Of a DNA stretch of 64,000 nucleotides, positions 12,758 through 23,999 are shown one piece after another. Under the pieces are notes generated by a model. The model was given only the letters and a program-made list of their open reading frames with translations. It did no database searches and was not told the DNA's origin. Positions within the stretch are counted from its first letter, which is position 1. Each line of letters opens with the position of its first letter. The position numbers and the translations under genes were made by a program. The DNA comes from Paramacrobiotus metropolitanus (taxonomy: Eukaryota > Tardigrada > Eutardigrada > Parachela > Macrobiotidae), in assembly GCF_019649055.1 (NCBI RefSeq), contig NW_026570279.1:682001-746000 (forward strand), in the 5' to 3' direction.

Positions 12758-13619
12758 AGGCTTGCTGCTTGCCTTCTCCTTTCATGATCGGCAGCTACGG
12801 AATTGAGCAATAACAAAAATGTTGCTGCTGCCGGCGTGGGCGATTCGTGAGGCGCTGGCGGCAGCAGCGGAAGACAGACACACGCGCAAAAGGGCGGCTA
12901 GCTTCGGCGGTTCGCCTCCGATGCGTCATTCTCCTCAAACTTGCCCTGACGGCTCAAACAGCTGTCTGTGACCGAGGCCTTCTTCGCCACCTCCTCAGCT
13001 GGGCGGTTGCCTTGGGAGCCCCCATGCGCCTCTCCGCTTCTAGATCTTTTCCAACCGGGAATTGGGGTGCAATTCCTCGTCGTCCTCGTAGCCGAAGACG
13101 TAACCTTGCGTCTGCCGGAATAAGTCGCGCTGCACTGGACGGGCTCGTTCCGTCCCGGCCACAACTGCAAAATCCTGGGAAGCGCTGATGGTCGACGTCG
13201 TCGTCGCCTAGCGCGGAACCGCTGATTAAGCGTGCGCGCAAGCCTCGCCCGGACGTCGAGTAGGCCTGGAGCTGCTCGTGGGTTAGCGAGTCTAGTACCG
13301 CCGGGTCCGAGCCAGAATGTTGTTGTCTGTACGAAAACAAGCACCAAATCAGAATTTCATAATCAATTTTGCCTCACGGTTGTTAACAGTACAGGTCACC
13401 GGCCACTTCCGGTTGACGCAACACTGCACAGAACGCAAGGGAGTGAAGCTGATCGCGGTGGAAATAATTATGCAACAAAGTAAAATCATATGCAGAAGAA
13501 GCAGGTGTACCGTTTGACACCAGGGTTTGATTAACAAAAATCCGTTTTGCCGGTTTGTCGACGAAGAAGCGGTGTTGGACCTTCTCCTCGACTGTCCAAC
13601 TGCTGCTGGCAACGAATTT

Positions 13620-13853
13620 TTAAGGGTCGGCTGCATCGTGTACGTACTGACTTAAGTCGTGCGTCCTATTGATGGTCGGCACGGGACACCGGTGTTTCTT
13701 GCGCTGGTAGTCCAGCTCGTACGTGGTCACCCCGCAAAAATCGCCGCCGCCTGTCAGGGTAACCGCCGGCGTGACGCTGTCTGCCGTTGGTACTGCCTGG
13801 CCCTGGAGGCGCGGCAGGTGCTCGCTGAGGCCGTCAAACTTGTGCGTCGGCAC
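13620..13853 (-). other. Open coding-like piece private to copy A
   Basis: A 77-codon open piece with a balanced, protein-like composition (VPTHKFDGLSEHLPRLQ, then GGGDFCGVTTYELDYQ). It has no counterpart in copy B, where a different open piece occupies the same place (23261-23469). It may be a remnant of the element's own gene. Family not recognised. Confidence 0.3.
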
Positions 13854-14295
13854 CGCCCATGCTTCCTGCGGTAGAACCTTTCATGCCGGGTTGCCGGCTT
13901 TGGGCGAGAAGTCGCTGTAGAGGATGGTGGTGCCTACGACACGGCGCGCGTCATCACAACGCATTGCACACTAGATTTACATATATTTGTGTAATATACC
14001 TGGGCCGTTGGGCCTTGTCCGCTACAAGTCCGCTACAAAGCCATGCGCAAGCAACTCAATCATAAGGCAGCCAGCCAAACATAATTAGGCAACCACACAA
14101 AAACTCAATAGATATTTAGCGAAAGCACGCAATCGCGCAAGACAAAATAACAAATTTATTTCTGATAGCTGAAGACAGCTGAAAGGGAAAAACTGAAATT
14201 AAAAATGATGAAAGAACGCTAAAATCAAATTAATACTAATTAAAAAAAGATATGAAGTAAAATTATTAGTAGATACTGAATAAAATAAAACTTAC

Positions 14296-14374
14296 CGTTA
14301 TAAGTGGGGTCACCGCGGAATTTGCCGCCGCCGGTGCGCCTAGGCTCCGGTTTGTAGGGTTGCGCGCGAGACAT
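14296..14374 (-). other. Small first-exon-like piece conserved in both repeat copies
   Basis: ATG at 14374, then 26 codons (MSRAQPYKPEPRRTGGGKF and seven more), then a GTAAGT donor at phase 1. Copy B has the same piece at 22886-22964 with one or two substitutions and the same donor. Conservation of start, length and donor across two otherwise decayed copies suggests it was once used. The peptide is basic and rich in Gly, Pro and Arg. Confidence 0.4.
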
Positions 14375-15074
14375 TTCTTTGGCAAAACCAAACAAAACGA
14401 AGAGAAATAATTTTACAGCCACAGCCACAGCTCACCTTTTACGCTGAAAAAGCCACAACTTACCTTTTAAAAAAATGTATTACTCACCCGATGATAGCGA
14501 CCAGAGGAAAACTGAGCCATTTCCTGCTACCGTATCAGAACAACACTGAAATATGTCTGCAACGATAAAGTTTGTACACAATTTTTTTTTGTACACAATT
14601 CCATTACCACTATGAATGTACGTTTTCAGGGAATTGCCATTAAAAAGCAACGGAACTGATGGACTTGTGTCGGAACTGATCAAGCCAAAGTAGTCTGCTC
14701 CGTACTGTGTCACTATGTCACTACTTTGCTTAGGGCTTGGTTCTTCCAGAGATTTACCTGGACATGGAGTTGACGGCATCGTCAAAGCTGAGCACGATCA
14801 TCTACGGCACATGCGCCGGATGTAGATCACAGGGAATGCGTGTGCCCTTTAGGCTGCAGAAACCATACCGGCGGCATCGACTGTCCTTCAATCAGCGCCA
14901 ACGACACCGGTGCCAGTCAAAAATTAACGAGCACGACGGTGTACACCGTCGTATTCATGCACTTTCAGCCGACACCGGTGCCACGCGTTGCAGCCGGCAC
15001 AGAATGAGCCGAAGAGAGGGTGGTCCGTATGAGATCAGCTCGAACACCGGTCCGCTCATTTCCAGCCTGATAGA

Positions 15075-15457
15075 TTAAGCGTTGTCGCGTTGACAGTATG
15101 GCTGTGAGTTTTCAAAATTTATGTAGTCTTGGAAACCTGTCAGAACGATTTTATCACTGCCTCCGCCTCCACTCCTTGCTGTTATCTGCACCGGCCCAGA
15201 ATCACACTTGGTCCACTGCTCACTGACCACCGTGACATTTAGCACCTGGCACACCATCCACGTCAAGTACATAGAATTGATAGATCGGACGGGATAAATT
15301 TCATCCGAGCCCATCGCAGCATCAGCGTATATGCTCTTGTGATAATCACCTGCCATATCCTGCCATATCCTGCTTGCCACCTGCCACCTGCCTGCCCTGG
15401 TTACACTGCGCACATAGAACTCGCAGACCACCGTGCGCAGAGTCCCGACCCTGTGGT
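15075..15457 (-). CDS. Terminal exon of an unrecognised protein-coding gene
   Basis: A strong acceptor (T-rich tract then cgcag) lies just above 15457. The exon is open for 126 codons to TAA at 15075-15077 and enters at phase 1. The composition looks like a soluble or secreted domain: RVGTLRTVVCEF, WQVASRIWQDMAG, SINSMYLTWMVCQVLNVTV, a Gly-rich loop, and a Tyr-Cys near the end. Three Cys are visible. No family was recognised. The stop codon coincides almost exactly with the edge of repeat copy A gamma, so the repeat inserted at, or carries over, the end of this gene. Upstream exons (above 15.5 kb) were not identified. Confidence 0.5.
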
Positions 15458-16626
15458 CTGCGAAAAAACATTTTAAAAATGGAATTTCGGTTTGTTTCGA
15501 AAAAGCAGTCGATAAATCGTCAAGTACAAAACTGGGAAACATCTTAAGCAAAATAAACATTTGGTGTTTTCAATTACATGTGTCCTCGGCATAACCACTC
15601 CAGCCAGAACCGTACGAGTACAGTTGAAACAAATATTGCTGTTGTTCAGATCAAACAAATATTGATAATCGGCTCCGAATCAGAAATCAATGGCCACAGT
15701 GAAGTTATTAATCAGAAACCAGCGCGAATCCCTGCCAGAAAATTGGCAAGGAGGATAACGACACGATGCACAATGCGACTGAGAAATAATCACGCCTAGC
15801 AATATTGCATTATGGCTCATCGGCAAATCAAGAACGATGCATAACCAATAAGGGAAGGAGCCCATGGATGGTCGTACATGGATGGCAGCACAAAGGGGTA
15901 CGTGACATTATCTTAGCTACATCGTGGTAAAAGGTGACCTTTACCGAAAAGCCTTCAAATCACTGCCTGCCCTGCGAGAAGCTTTCAAGCTGTTGACTGA
16001 TGATCTTTCAACCAGTATTAGAAGAACTGGTAAAAGAAGAATCGAAACACCAAAAACAGTCAACTAAGTAAGCTATTTGTTTGTCTGTTACTAACAATTT
16101 CGATCCCCACAAAAGCTAGGGATAGTTTGCATCAGTGCCATCTGCACCTCCACATACGAGATATTAGCTGAATCATGCAGTTGCCATGCCATCCATTTCG
16201 AACTGCATTAATTGTGCGGACATAACAAATCTGGTTTTGCAACAGAGACTTTCTAGCATACTTCAAGCATTTGCACATATCTTCAGTACTAAGCAGACAT
16301 CAACACGTTCGGAGTCGAGTTCGGACTGATCGAAACCCTACTGATTTTTGCACAAGATACAATAATAAACGTGCGACATTTACGTAATATTTACGCAGTT
16401 CATTCCAGATCCCCTTCCCTTGCCTGGCTCGCCATAATTGCCCAGTTAGCACACTGTCGATGCTCTTGTGTAATTGTTTTATATTTCAGCCCTTTATTTC
16501 CTCAGCCCGAAAGCTGCGTAGTTCTTAAGTACTTTTCACTACTCCTTTTCTGCTTTTTCAAAGCGATTGCCACTGTGCGACGGGCCATTGTGCCATAATT
16601 TCTGTGATTTCTTTTGTCTGTTAAAG
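15458..16626. other. No gene recognised between two exon-like pieces
   Basis: AT-rich, intron-like sequence. A tiny tandem duplication ('tgccatatcc' twice, 'gccacct' twice) lies just below it, near 15350-15395. No exon could be defended. Confidence 0.35.
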
Positions 16627-16783
16627 GTTGCCGTTACGCAATGGGATGCAGGAGCAGGCGTGCAAAGTTGTCGAATTTATGGAAGACGTCCGTTTCCATT
16701 GGGAAAGTATCACAGCGAATGGACGCGCTGAGCTGCTGGTGAAATTAATTCAGCGGGTTGAAGAACCTGCTGTCGGACTCTGA
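16627..16783 (+). CDS. Possible terminal exon, short helical segment
   Basis: After a possible acceptor (tctgttaaag) the plus strand is open for about 51 codons and stops at TGA 16781-16783. The peptide is amphipathic and acidic (MQEQACKVVEFMEDVRFHW, then LLVKLIQRVEEPAVGL). It looks coding, but the acceptor lacks a long T tract and no domain is recognised. Together with the coiled-coil exon at 12.6 kb it could be one plus-strand gene interrupted by the repeat family. Confidence 0.3.
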
Positions 16784-17289
16784 TCTGCTCCGATCCTTCC
16801 ATGTTTGTTTATCCCTTTATTATGCCATGAATGATTGCTCTACGCAATGGTTTCTCGGCGAATCCACGGCTTCGCCCTGCACTCTGTGGCGCAAAGGCAT
16901 GTACATCCGCTTGCTAATCCCGATTCTTACACGAACATGCCATATTTACGCCACTGCCACCGGCTTTCGTTTCTCTCTATTTCCTTCACGTGTGTTCGGA
17001 ACGACAGTCGCACTGAGGCCTCATCCCGTAAGTTGACCGCTTCCTCTAGCCACTAAAGTGTTGCAAAACTCGTCTACTCGTTAACCAGACTCGTGTACTA
17101 CTCAGGAAGGTGCGCCGAATTTTGTGATTAATGTCAGGCAGTGCGAGATAAACTCTTAGATGACATTGCACGAATACATTAGCGTGTTACGCTGCAGGTG
17201 AAGGTGGTAGCAGCACTGAGCCAAGCGGTTGTAGGAATGAATCAGATTCGGAAAATTCTGAGGATTATGGCAGGATGCGGCTGTGGCGT

Positions 17290-17490
17290 TGACAGACATG
17301 AGTACGGAGCAGACTACGCTGGCTTCATCAGCTCCGACACATCAGTTCACCAGTTCAGTACTTAATTTCTTAATGGCAAATCCATAAAAAAGTACTTTCA
17401 CAGTGGTAACAGGAAATGTTTTTTTAGGAACTGTGTACAAACTTTGTCGTTGCAGTCGTTGCAGACATATTTCAGTGTAGTTCTGATAAG
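17290..17490 (+). repeat. Third, partial copy of a gamma piece
   Basis: 'ggagcagactacgctggctt' at about 17308 begins a stretch matching 22098-22280 (plus) and the minus strand near 14560-14710. It is shorter and more diverged than the other two, and is adjacent to the repeated beta segment. Confidence 0.6.
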
Positions 17491-17654
17491 CTAGCAGAAA
17501 ATGGCTCAGCTTTCCTCTGATCACTATCATCTGCTGAGCGATAACATTTTTTAAAAGAATTTTAGTGTGGCTTTTTAAACAATCAGCGTCAGGACCACGG
17601 TGCATGGTCTCCTCAAACTTTGGGTAGAATGACGCCTTGGAGGCGGAGGATGGC

Positions 17655-17940
17655 AATTACTCCGATGCATACCGCTTTCCAGTAAGAAGTTAGCGCTGCT
17701 TAAAGATACATATATATGCTGCGGCTCGAGTGAATTAGATTTTGTTTGACGTAGCAGCGGCGTTTCGATCTGTGTAATAAAGTAGCTAGTGATGACCTTT
17801 AATATACATACCTACAAGCGAATGGAAAATGAGAGCCGAAACGGGGCGGAGGGCGCGCGATATGCATGGGCGGTCAGCGAGCGCGACAGACTGGACGCAG
17901 CGGAGCATCAGCGCACGGTGAAATGGCTGCGCTATCCATC
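17655..17940 (+). repeat. Direct repeat of segment beta, truncated by copy B
   Basis: It matches 12385-12670 in the same orientation, including 'cagcggagcatcagcgcac'. The match ends near 17940, where the sequence changes to one leading into copy B alpha. The coiled-coil exon is therefore incomplete here. Confidence 0.75.
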
Positions 17941-18659
17941 ACCAACTGCGGTGAACCAACTGCTATCCATCCAAACAGCCCCTCGCGCATATATGGGCCG
18001 CATCGAGCGATTGCGCATCTCGACTTTATGACTTGTTGTGCGTTTATACATATTGTTATGTTGGTAGACGGGGAGTGCGACGACGTGCCAGTCCCTATCC
18101 GGACTCCATGGACAGCAACCGCCTCGGGCAGGCACTGGACCCCCCGGTGCGGGACACCGGCGCCTGGCAGTCGGGAAAGGCTTCCTCTGCCAACCGGGAC
18201 GCCCGGATGGCCTCGGCGGACGCTGTGGGCCGTAATCAGGCGCGCATCCAGCTGCCGCGGTTGATCCCTGTGGCCGACGGATAGACCTCCACCGACCACT
18301 AAGAGGCAACGGCGCAGATGACACAAGTGGAGGCGCCGAACAGCCCCGGTCGGAAGAAAGGTAGTCGCTTATATATATAGACGCTAGAATATACATAATA
18401 CTTGATGGTGCGTTGTACGAAAAGGAAGGGTGTCGCGTTCGACGTCCATCACGGGCAAAGAAGCGGAACCAGCCGGAATGCACAAGCGCTTGCTTGCGGC
18501 GGACATCGCGCACCCGACAGTCTGGGCGCGGAGATCTGCAGTTTCAGTCCGACGGCGAACCCACGCGGTCGCCGACGCATCGGCGTTCAGCAGCCAGCGC
18601 AACCGAAGTCCGCGCCACACGGCGACGCAGAACATCCTGGACCACGGCTTCACCGAGTA

Positions 18660-19120
18660 GACCACCACAAGCCAACAGGCCTACACCGAGACAGGCGCCG
18701 TATCGCAGGCGCCGAGAGCGGCCAACCAGTCCGCTATGCAGGAGGCATATCAAGGCTGCACCACGAACGTTGAGCGAGCCTCTCCGTTGCCGAGACCGGG
18801 CACCCTCAAAACGCTGGCTGAAATGACCAAAGGTCAACAACAGTGGAACTCGGTTTCCCAGGAAGCCTACCAACCACACCAATCGTCAGCGGAGTGATCA
18901 CTTCCCTTCCGCAAAGCGAACACACTTCGTATCGGTGAAGACGGGGCCGTGAGTCAGGCGATGAGCAACAAGTCGGTCCGTCAGGAAGCGTATCAAGGAC
19001 AGTCGGAGGTCCAGCGAGCGGTGCCGGTTCGAAGAGAGAAAGCGCTATCTCGCATCAGCGACGAGACGGCTGTATTAGCCGAGAAATCTGTTAGCCAGGA
19101 TGCCTATGGCGCAACAGCAA
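18660..19120 (+). repeat. Series of degenerate S-x-x-Q-x-A-Y peptide motifs in copy B
   Basis: Read directly, this stretch contains TSQQAYTE, SAMQEAYQG, SVSQEAYQPH, SVRQEAYQGQS and SVSQDAYG, spaced roughly 20-50 residues apart. Copy A (minus, 10.9-11.4 kb) shows SISQQAY, SVTQEAYQGQS and SVSQDAYG. SVTQSAFSGQTAD and SVTQSAFTGQTAD occur further on at about 20.85 and 24.07 kb. This looks like a repeat-built structural or fibrous protein; identity unknown. Confidence 0.5.
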
Positions 19121-20799
19121 GGTTTACCAAGATGTCGGCCCGGGTAAGCGGGTGGTTAGCGTCAGAAAACATGCAGAGAAACTTCGCGGAATTTCCTTCG
19201 GAGACGCCGACAATGGGGAGCGAAAGCAGAAAGGTCACGGATGCAGAAAGCGTACCCGGCGCATTCCTTTGACGCCATGACGCAGACACGCCCTGACGCA
19301 TTCGGTTGACCTTTAATAACACCCCGGACGCCGCTGCCCTGGGAGAGGCAATCAGTCGCCAGGTTATAGCCGCTTCAGGGACGCCGAGATGCGGCAAGCT
19401 CCCCTTTCTGCCGGCCGCCAACCACGCTAATTTCATCTTCCCTCCCACGGTGGGTGGGTCGCTGAAATCGACCGCGCAGCAGGATTACGTCGAATTTTTA
19501 GCGGAAGCGGCCGTTCAAAGTCGTGCACAAAAGTCATTCAGGCGGACAACATGCACGGAGTAACAGCAGAATAAGGCAACGTAGGTCACAGTGTCTCGCT
19601 AACAACGTAAACTGGGTTACAGCAAGCTAAACGGGCCAAGGCGTTTCTTCCACAGGGAGTTGCAGAGGATTGGAAGTGCGTTGCAAGGCGAAACTGACCA
19701 GATGCTAACGACCTCCTAGCAGGATAATGCGGCTCGAAATCTCCCGGGGTGATCTCGTCCGGTGATCCCAAGGGAGAACTGAATAACCTTTTGGACATGG
19801 AAAACAACGAGCGCCTGCAGTTCCTACCGCAGGACACATACGTGACCTTTCGCGTAGCGCAGACCGCTACGGCCGTCCGTCCGGTAGGCCGCCTGCTGAC
19901 GGCGATGGGCGCTGCTGTGCTGTCAACGGGAAGTCCTGAGACATACAACGACGCCTCCGCATTCAGCCCGGGATATCATATCTTCAATAAATCCACAGGT
20001 GCCGCACCGACGCAGACCACGAATCATGACGCTACGCTAACGGCAAGACAACTTACCCAGCGCACCGGGTAATGGACTGATCCGCTACGACACCGCCTAG
20101 ACAACCTCCTGAACCGCGCAGACCTTCCTCCGGTCACTGCGGACAGTCAGGACGCCTTTGCCGGCTACGGTGATACACAGGAACGGCGGATAATCGTCAG
20201 TCATTTGAGTACGGTAACGCAGTCATGACCTTTCCGCAGCAGGGATCCTGCGAGTAAGCGTACACCGTGGCTAATGAGCGACTGTTTGCGGGGTCCACCA
20301 CCAGCCCGACGCCCAATGCTAAACCAGAACTTCCCAGACAACGTCCCCAGCGCGGCTGCATGTGCTCTGGTAGACACAGTCGGGCTAGCAGAACAACAAC
20401 GGAGTCGTCTAACCTGCCGCCATTAGTTAACAGTCAACGTCTGACCTCTGTTCCACGATACGGACAACGCGCAGCAACGGTCCGCGTCCCCGAACGCCTA
20501 CGATTCGCCTGCGGCATTCAACGATGCCAGATCCCAAGCGTCCGCTCGTTAACGCCGCCGTCGTCGCAAGTGGCGGGAGCTGATTTCCGAGCCAAACTTG
20601 GTACGCAGTGCCGGCAGTGGATGGTGCACCTGGCCGTCGGCGCGGACCTCCGACGCCAACCCGCTGCAGCTGCCTCCCATCGAGAACGGCGTCCCCAATC
20701 GAATCAAGTTGACCAGTAGTCAGTCGGCGTACGCGCATCACGGAGCAGTTGGACGCTCTTCGGCTTGCACTCGGGGGCTGAGGACCCGCCAGTCCCGCT

Positions 20800-21400
20800 T
20801 GGGCGTCATCCAGACGACAGGAGGAGGATCGCGGTAGGCGAACCGGCGCGATGAGCGTCACGCAGTCGGCATTCTCGGGGCAGACGGCCGACCGGGTACA
20901 GCTGATCTAACACCTGGAGACCAGCGTCGGTGCCCTATAAGCTGACTTCAGCGCGGACCTGGCCGGTGTCGAACGTTACCGGCAGCGCGCCAGTTCCCAG
21001 CCAACGGCCTTGGTGTATTCGGTGCAATTAGGAGAAGGAGGTGCCGACGACCTCCGTCACCCGGCAAGCCTTTAAGAGGTACGTTCGCACTGTACCGCAA
21101 AGTGACCTTTACTTGACATTTCTTCGTGTGCTACGACGTGTCCGCCATGGATCGCGCCGTACCGGCACCGCGACCGGACCATTTGGCTCGGCTGAAACCC
21201 ATTAGGGGCGACGTGCAGCTCTTCAAGCCACAGCTGCCGGCCGACCGGACCGGCCAACCGGACCGGCGTCCGCCTCGTTCCGATGGAAGGCATGGTGTGT
21301 CCGGCGGCGCTGCTGCTGTCGGGATCGACGGAGACCAACACATATGGAAGTTTCTCGGTCAGGAGTTCGGCCACCACTTCTACCGCGTGGACACGTGATT
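20800..21400 (+). repeat. Direct duplication partner 1 inside copy B
   Basis: The stretch with 'gggcagacggccgaccgggt' (about 20878) and 'tggctcggctgaaacccat' (about 21185) is repeated at 24.0-24.63 kb in the same order and orientation, with few substitutions. Confidence 0.8.
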
Positions 21401-21461
21401 TATCTACATCGTGGAGTTTTGCTTTAATGATCATGGCATCCCGTACGGTAGGCCGCACCAA
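21072..21461 (-). other. Open piece opposite to copy B, coding sense uncertain
   Basis: The minus strand is open for 129 codons with a protein-like stretch (VVAELLTEKLPYVLVSVDPD). The duplicated partner at 24.36-24.60 kb keeps the same peptide with one or two changes. A loosely similar string (VARLLGKHPYVLYVLGP) is readable on the minus strand near 28.46 kb. Either this strand is the coding one here, or the similarity follows from shared DNA ancestry. Confidence 0.3.
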
Positions 21462-21999
21462 TGCCTTGCGAAATTCCCAGGTGGTCTTATTAAAGTTGCA
21501 TATTGAAACGCTGTCGGTCGCTGATTAAGAAATGATCATGATGCGATTTTACTGCACAGATCAATGCGGTCGGATGTTCACGGCTGACAGCCACTTGGTC
21601 CCTTGCTGGTTGCAACCGGCGACATTTTCCACACAAATCAAAAGATGCTCCTTTCCATGACAAAATTGTCTGTGACAAACAAGCACTTACCCCGGCCTAT
21701 TGGCAGGTGAAGGTGGCCATCGTGGCGGCATGAGCTAATAAACAGCGGTTACTGATCTCATATGGAAACCTAACGCTCTTCGCTCATTCTGTGCCGGCCG
21801 CAACGCGTGGCACCGGTGTCGGCTGAAAGTGTATGAATACGACGGTGTACACCGTCGTGCTCGTTAATTTTTGACTGGCACCGGTGTCGTTGGCGCTGAT
21901 TGAAGGACAGCCGATGCCGCCGGTATGGCTTCTGCAGCCTAAAGGGCACACGCAACCCCTGTGATCTGGATCCGCCGCAAGTGAAGTAGATGATCGTGC

Positions 22000-23750
22000 T
22001 CAGCTTTGACGATGCCGTCAACTCCATGTCCAGGTAAATCAAATCTCTATCTAGAAGAAGCAAGCCCTAAGCGAAGTAGTGACATAATGAAACAGTTCGG
22101 AGCAGACTACGCTGGCTTTATCACTTCCGACACAAGTTCATCAGTTCAGTTGCTTTTTAATGGTAATTTCTTGGAAACGTACTTTCGTAGTGGTAAGGGA
22201 ATTGTGTACAAACTAGGATTTGGTCAATTGGGCATAAACTACAAACTTTGTCGTTGCAGATATATTTCAGTGTAGTTCTGATACGCTAGGAGGAAAAGGC
22301 TCAGTTTTCCTCTTGTCACTATCATCGGGTGAGTGGTTTCGTTTTTTTTTTAAAAATTCCAGTTGTCACTTTTTGAGCGTCCAGAGCATATCCCAGCCGA
22401 GATGGCCATTAAACGCTACAGTAGTGCATGTGCAATACATCCGCCGCTGCAGTACCACTGGACGTCGCCCTCGTGATACAGAACCATTCGCATGCACAGT
22501 GGTCAGAAACGTGTTTAATATCCGTCGCTTATTCTGAAGACGTCACCGCTGCCCGAACCAGCCGGCGCCGCGTCTGGCGCCGGACCGCGACATCCCCTGT
22601 CTCCTCAGCGAGTACGGCTCGCGCTACACCGGCCAGCCTGGCAAGCGCGCCCAAACCGTCAAGCCGCCGTCCAGCGACGTCTGCGACGACAGCCTGATGG
22701 AGCACCGCACCACGCACCAGGAGGAGGAAGCAGCTCTAAAAGCAGGCCCCAACGCCCCATGGCCCTCAAGAGCACCACATCTCCTAGTACCTCCGTAGGT
22801 CCCGCACTCCACGCTATCTATATCTTTATGCTGCCAGTGCGCTGTAAAATTATTTCTCTTCGTTTTGTTTGGTTTTGCCAAAGATATGTCTCGCGCGCAA
22901 CCCTACAAACCGGCGCCTAGGCGCACCGGCGGCGGCAAATTCCGCGGTGACCCCACTTATAACGGTAAGTTTTATTTTATTCGGTATCTACTAATAATTT
23001 TACTTCATATCTTTTTTTAATTAGTATTAATTTGATTTTAGCGTTCTATCATAATTTACTTTCAGTTTTTCTCTTTCAGCTGTCTTTTGCTATCAGAAAC
23101 AACCAACTATCAATTTTGTTATTTTCACTTGCGCGATTGCGTGCTTTGCCTGAATATCTACTGACTTTTTGCATTTGCTTAATAATATTATGTTTGGCTG
23201 GCTGCCTTTAGCCTTATGATTGAGTTGCTTGCGCGTGTTTTGTAGTGGACTTTTTAGCAGTGGCCGTTGACGCGGCAGGAAGTCGTGGAGACACCCGCGG
23301 CCATTCCTATGCCCACGGCCACGTTTGGCAACCCCAGCGATGCGCAGTCGCGCACGTTCCCACGGGGCGCACTACGCACCAGAACGACTACGTGCTGGTG
23401 CCGCTTCCCAGCAAGGAGCCCAGGGAACAGGTGTACGCGCCTTGCGACGCCCCCATGAACATGGCCTAGCTTCATGACCCACACCGGCGTCTCCTTCTGG
23501 ATTGACCCCCAGGCCGCGCCTGGGCGTCCTTCCAGGGCGTTCAAATAGCTATGTTGTGTCAACCGGAAGTGACCGGTGACCAGTACTGTAAACACCCGGG
23601 TGGGAAAATTATGAAATTCTAATTTGCTGCTTGTTCTCGTTCAGACAACAAAATTTTAGCTCGGACCCGGCGGTACTGGACTCGCTAACCCACGAGCAGC
23701 TCCAGGCCTACTGTACGTCCGGGCGAGGCTCGCGCGCCCGCTTAATCCGG
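22000..23750 (+). repeat. Copy B, segment gamma, of the large repeat family (decayed)
   Basis: Plus-strand counterpart of 14.78-13.21 kb. In order: the GADYAGFITSDTS piece, a GC-rich open piece (22.53-22.79 kb, with LLSEYGSRYTGQPGKRAQ), a small exon with a GTAAGT donor, an AT-rich intron-like stretch, an open piece ending at 23469, and the SDPAVLDSLTHEQLQAY piece after an acceptor near 23644. Overall broken. Confidence 0.65.
22886..23469 (+). other. Exon-like pair in copy B (first-exon piece and a later open piece)
   Basis: 22886-22964 is the ATG-started 26-codon piece with a GTAAGT donor at phase 1. 23261-23469 is open, follows an acceptor (tttttagcag) and stops at TAG. It is rich in His, Val and Pro (GHSYAHGHVWQP; NDYVLVPLPSKEPREQ). 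The intervening 296 bp are AT-rich like an intron. In copy A the first piece is kept but the later piece is different DNA. No family recognised. Confidence 0.4.
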
Positions 23751-23999
23751 CGCGCTGGCGAGGGCTTCCTGCTCGGGCGCGGGGTGTCCGTTGCGCGCAA
23801 GCGGCCGGTACGGGATCTTTTCACTCTAGCAGTGGGCTGCTTTTTGAAGGCCGCGCCCGCTCAGCGTCGCGCTTTCTGGCTACTTCCCAAACCGCGTGCC
23901 AATCGATACCGGCCGGTGACAGGAACGCTGCCACCGCCGGCCGCAACGTCTTTCAGGAGACCCAAGGTGCTTTCAGTAGGCTGGCAGTCGCGCGCAGAT

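Larger units (their letters stand above)
12898..15074 (-). repeat. Copy A, segment gamma, of the large repeat family (decayed)
   Basis: Minus-strand counterpart of 21770 to about 23750. The parts in order on the minus strand are: the piece YLDMELTASSKL read on the opposite strand (about 14750-15070), a GADYFGLISSDTS piece (about 14600-14780), a small exon with a GTAAGT donor (14296-14374), and a stretch that begins after an acceptor near 13322 and reads SDPAVLDSLTHEQLQAY. Homology to copy B stops near 13215. 13215-12898 is open but private to copy A. Between 14.0 and 13.6 kb the two copies also differ. Broken overall; treated as a fossil. Confidence 0.65.
17980..22000 (+). repeat. Copy B, segment alpha, of the large repeat family (decayed)
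   Basis: It begins with 'cgcgcatatatgggc', the reverse complement of a string at 12070, and follows copy A alpha to about 20150. It then has a 1.4-kb part missing from copy A (20.2-21.56 kb) and rejoins it to about 21.9 kb. The GC content is high. The clearest open pieces are at 18949-19272, 19749-20072 and 20267-20719, each with protein-like composition; the last contains a Gln-Ser-Ala-Tyr string. Many breaks; treated as a fossil with no family assigned. Confidence 0.7.

Noticed and set aside
17932-18513. 193-codon minus-strand open frame in copy B
   Set aside because: Same reason: the sense strand of the conserved pieces is plus here.
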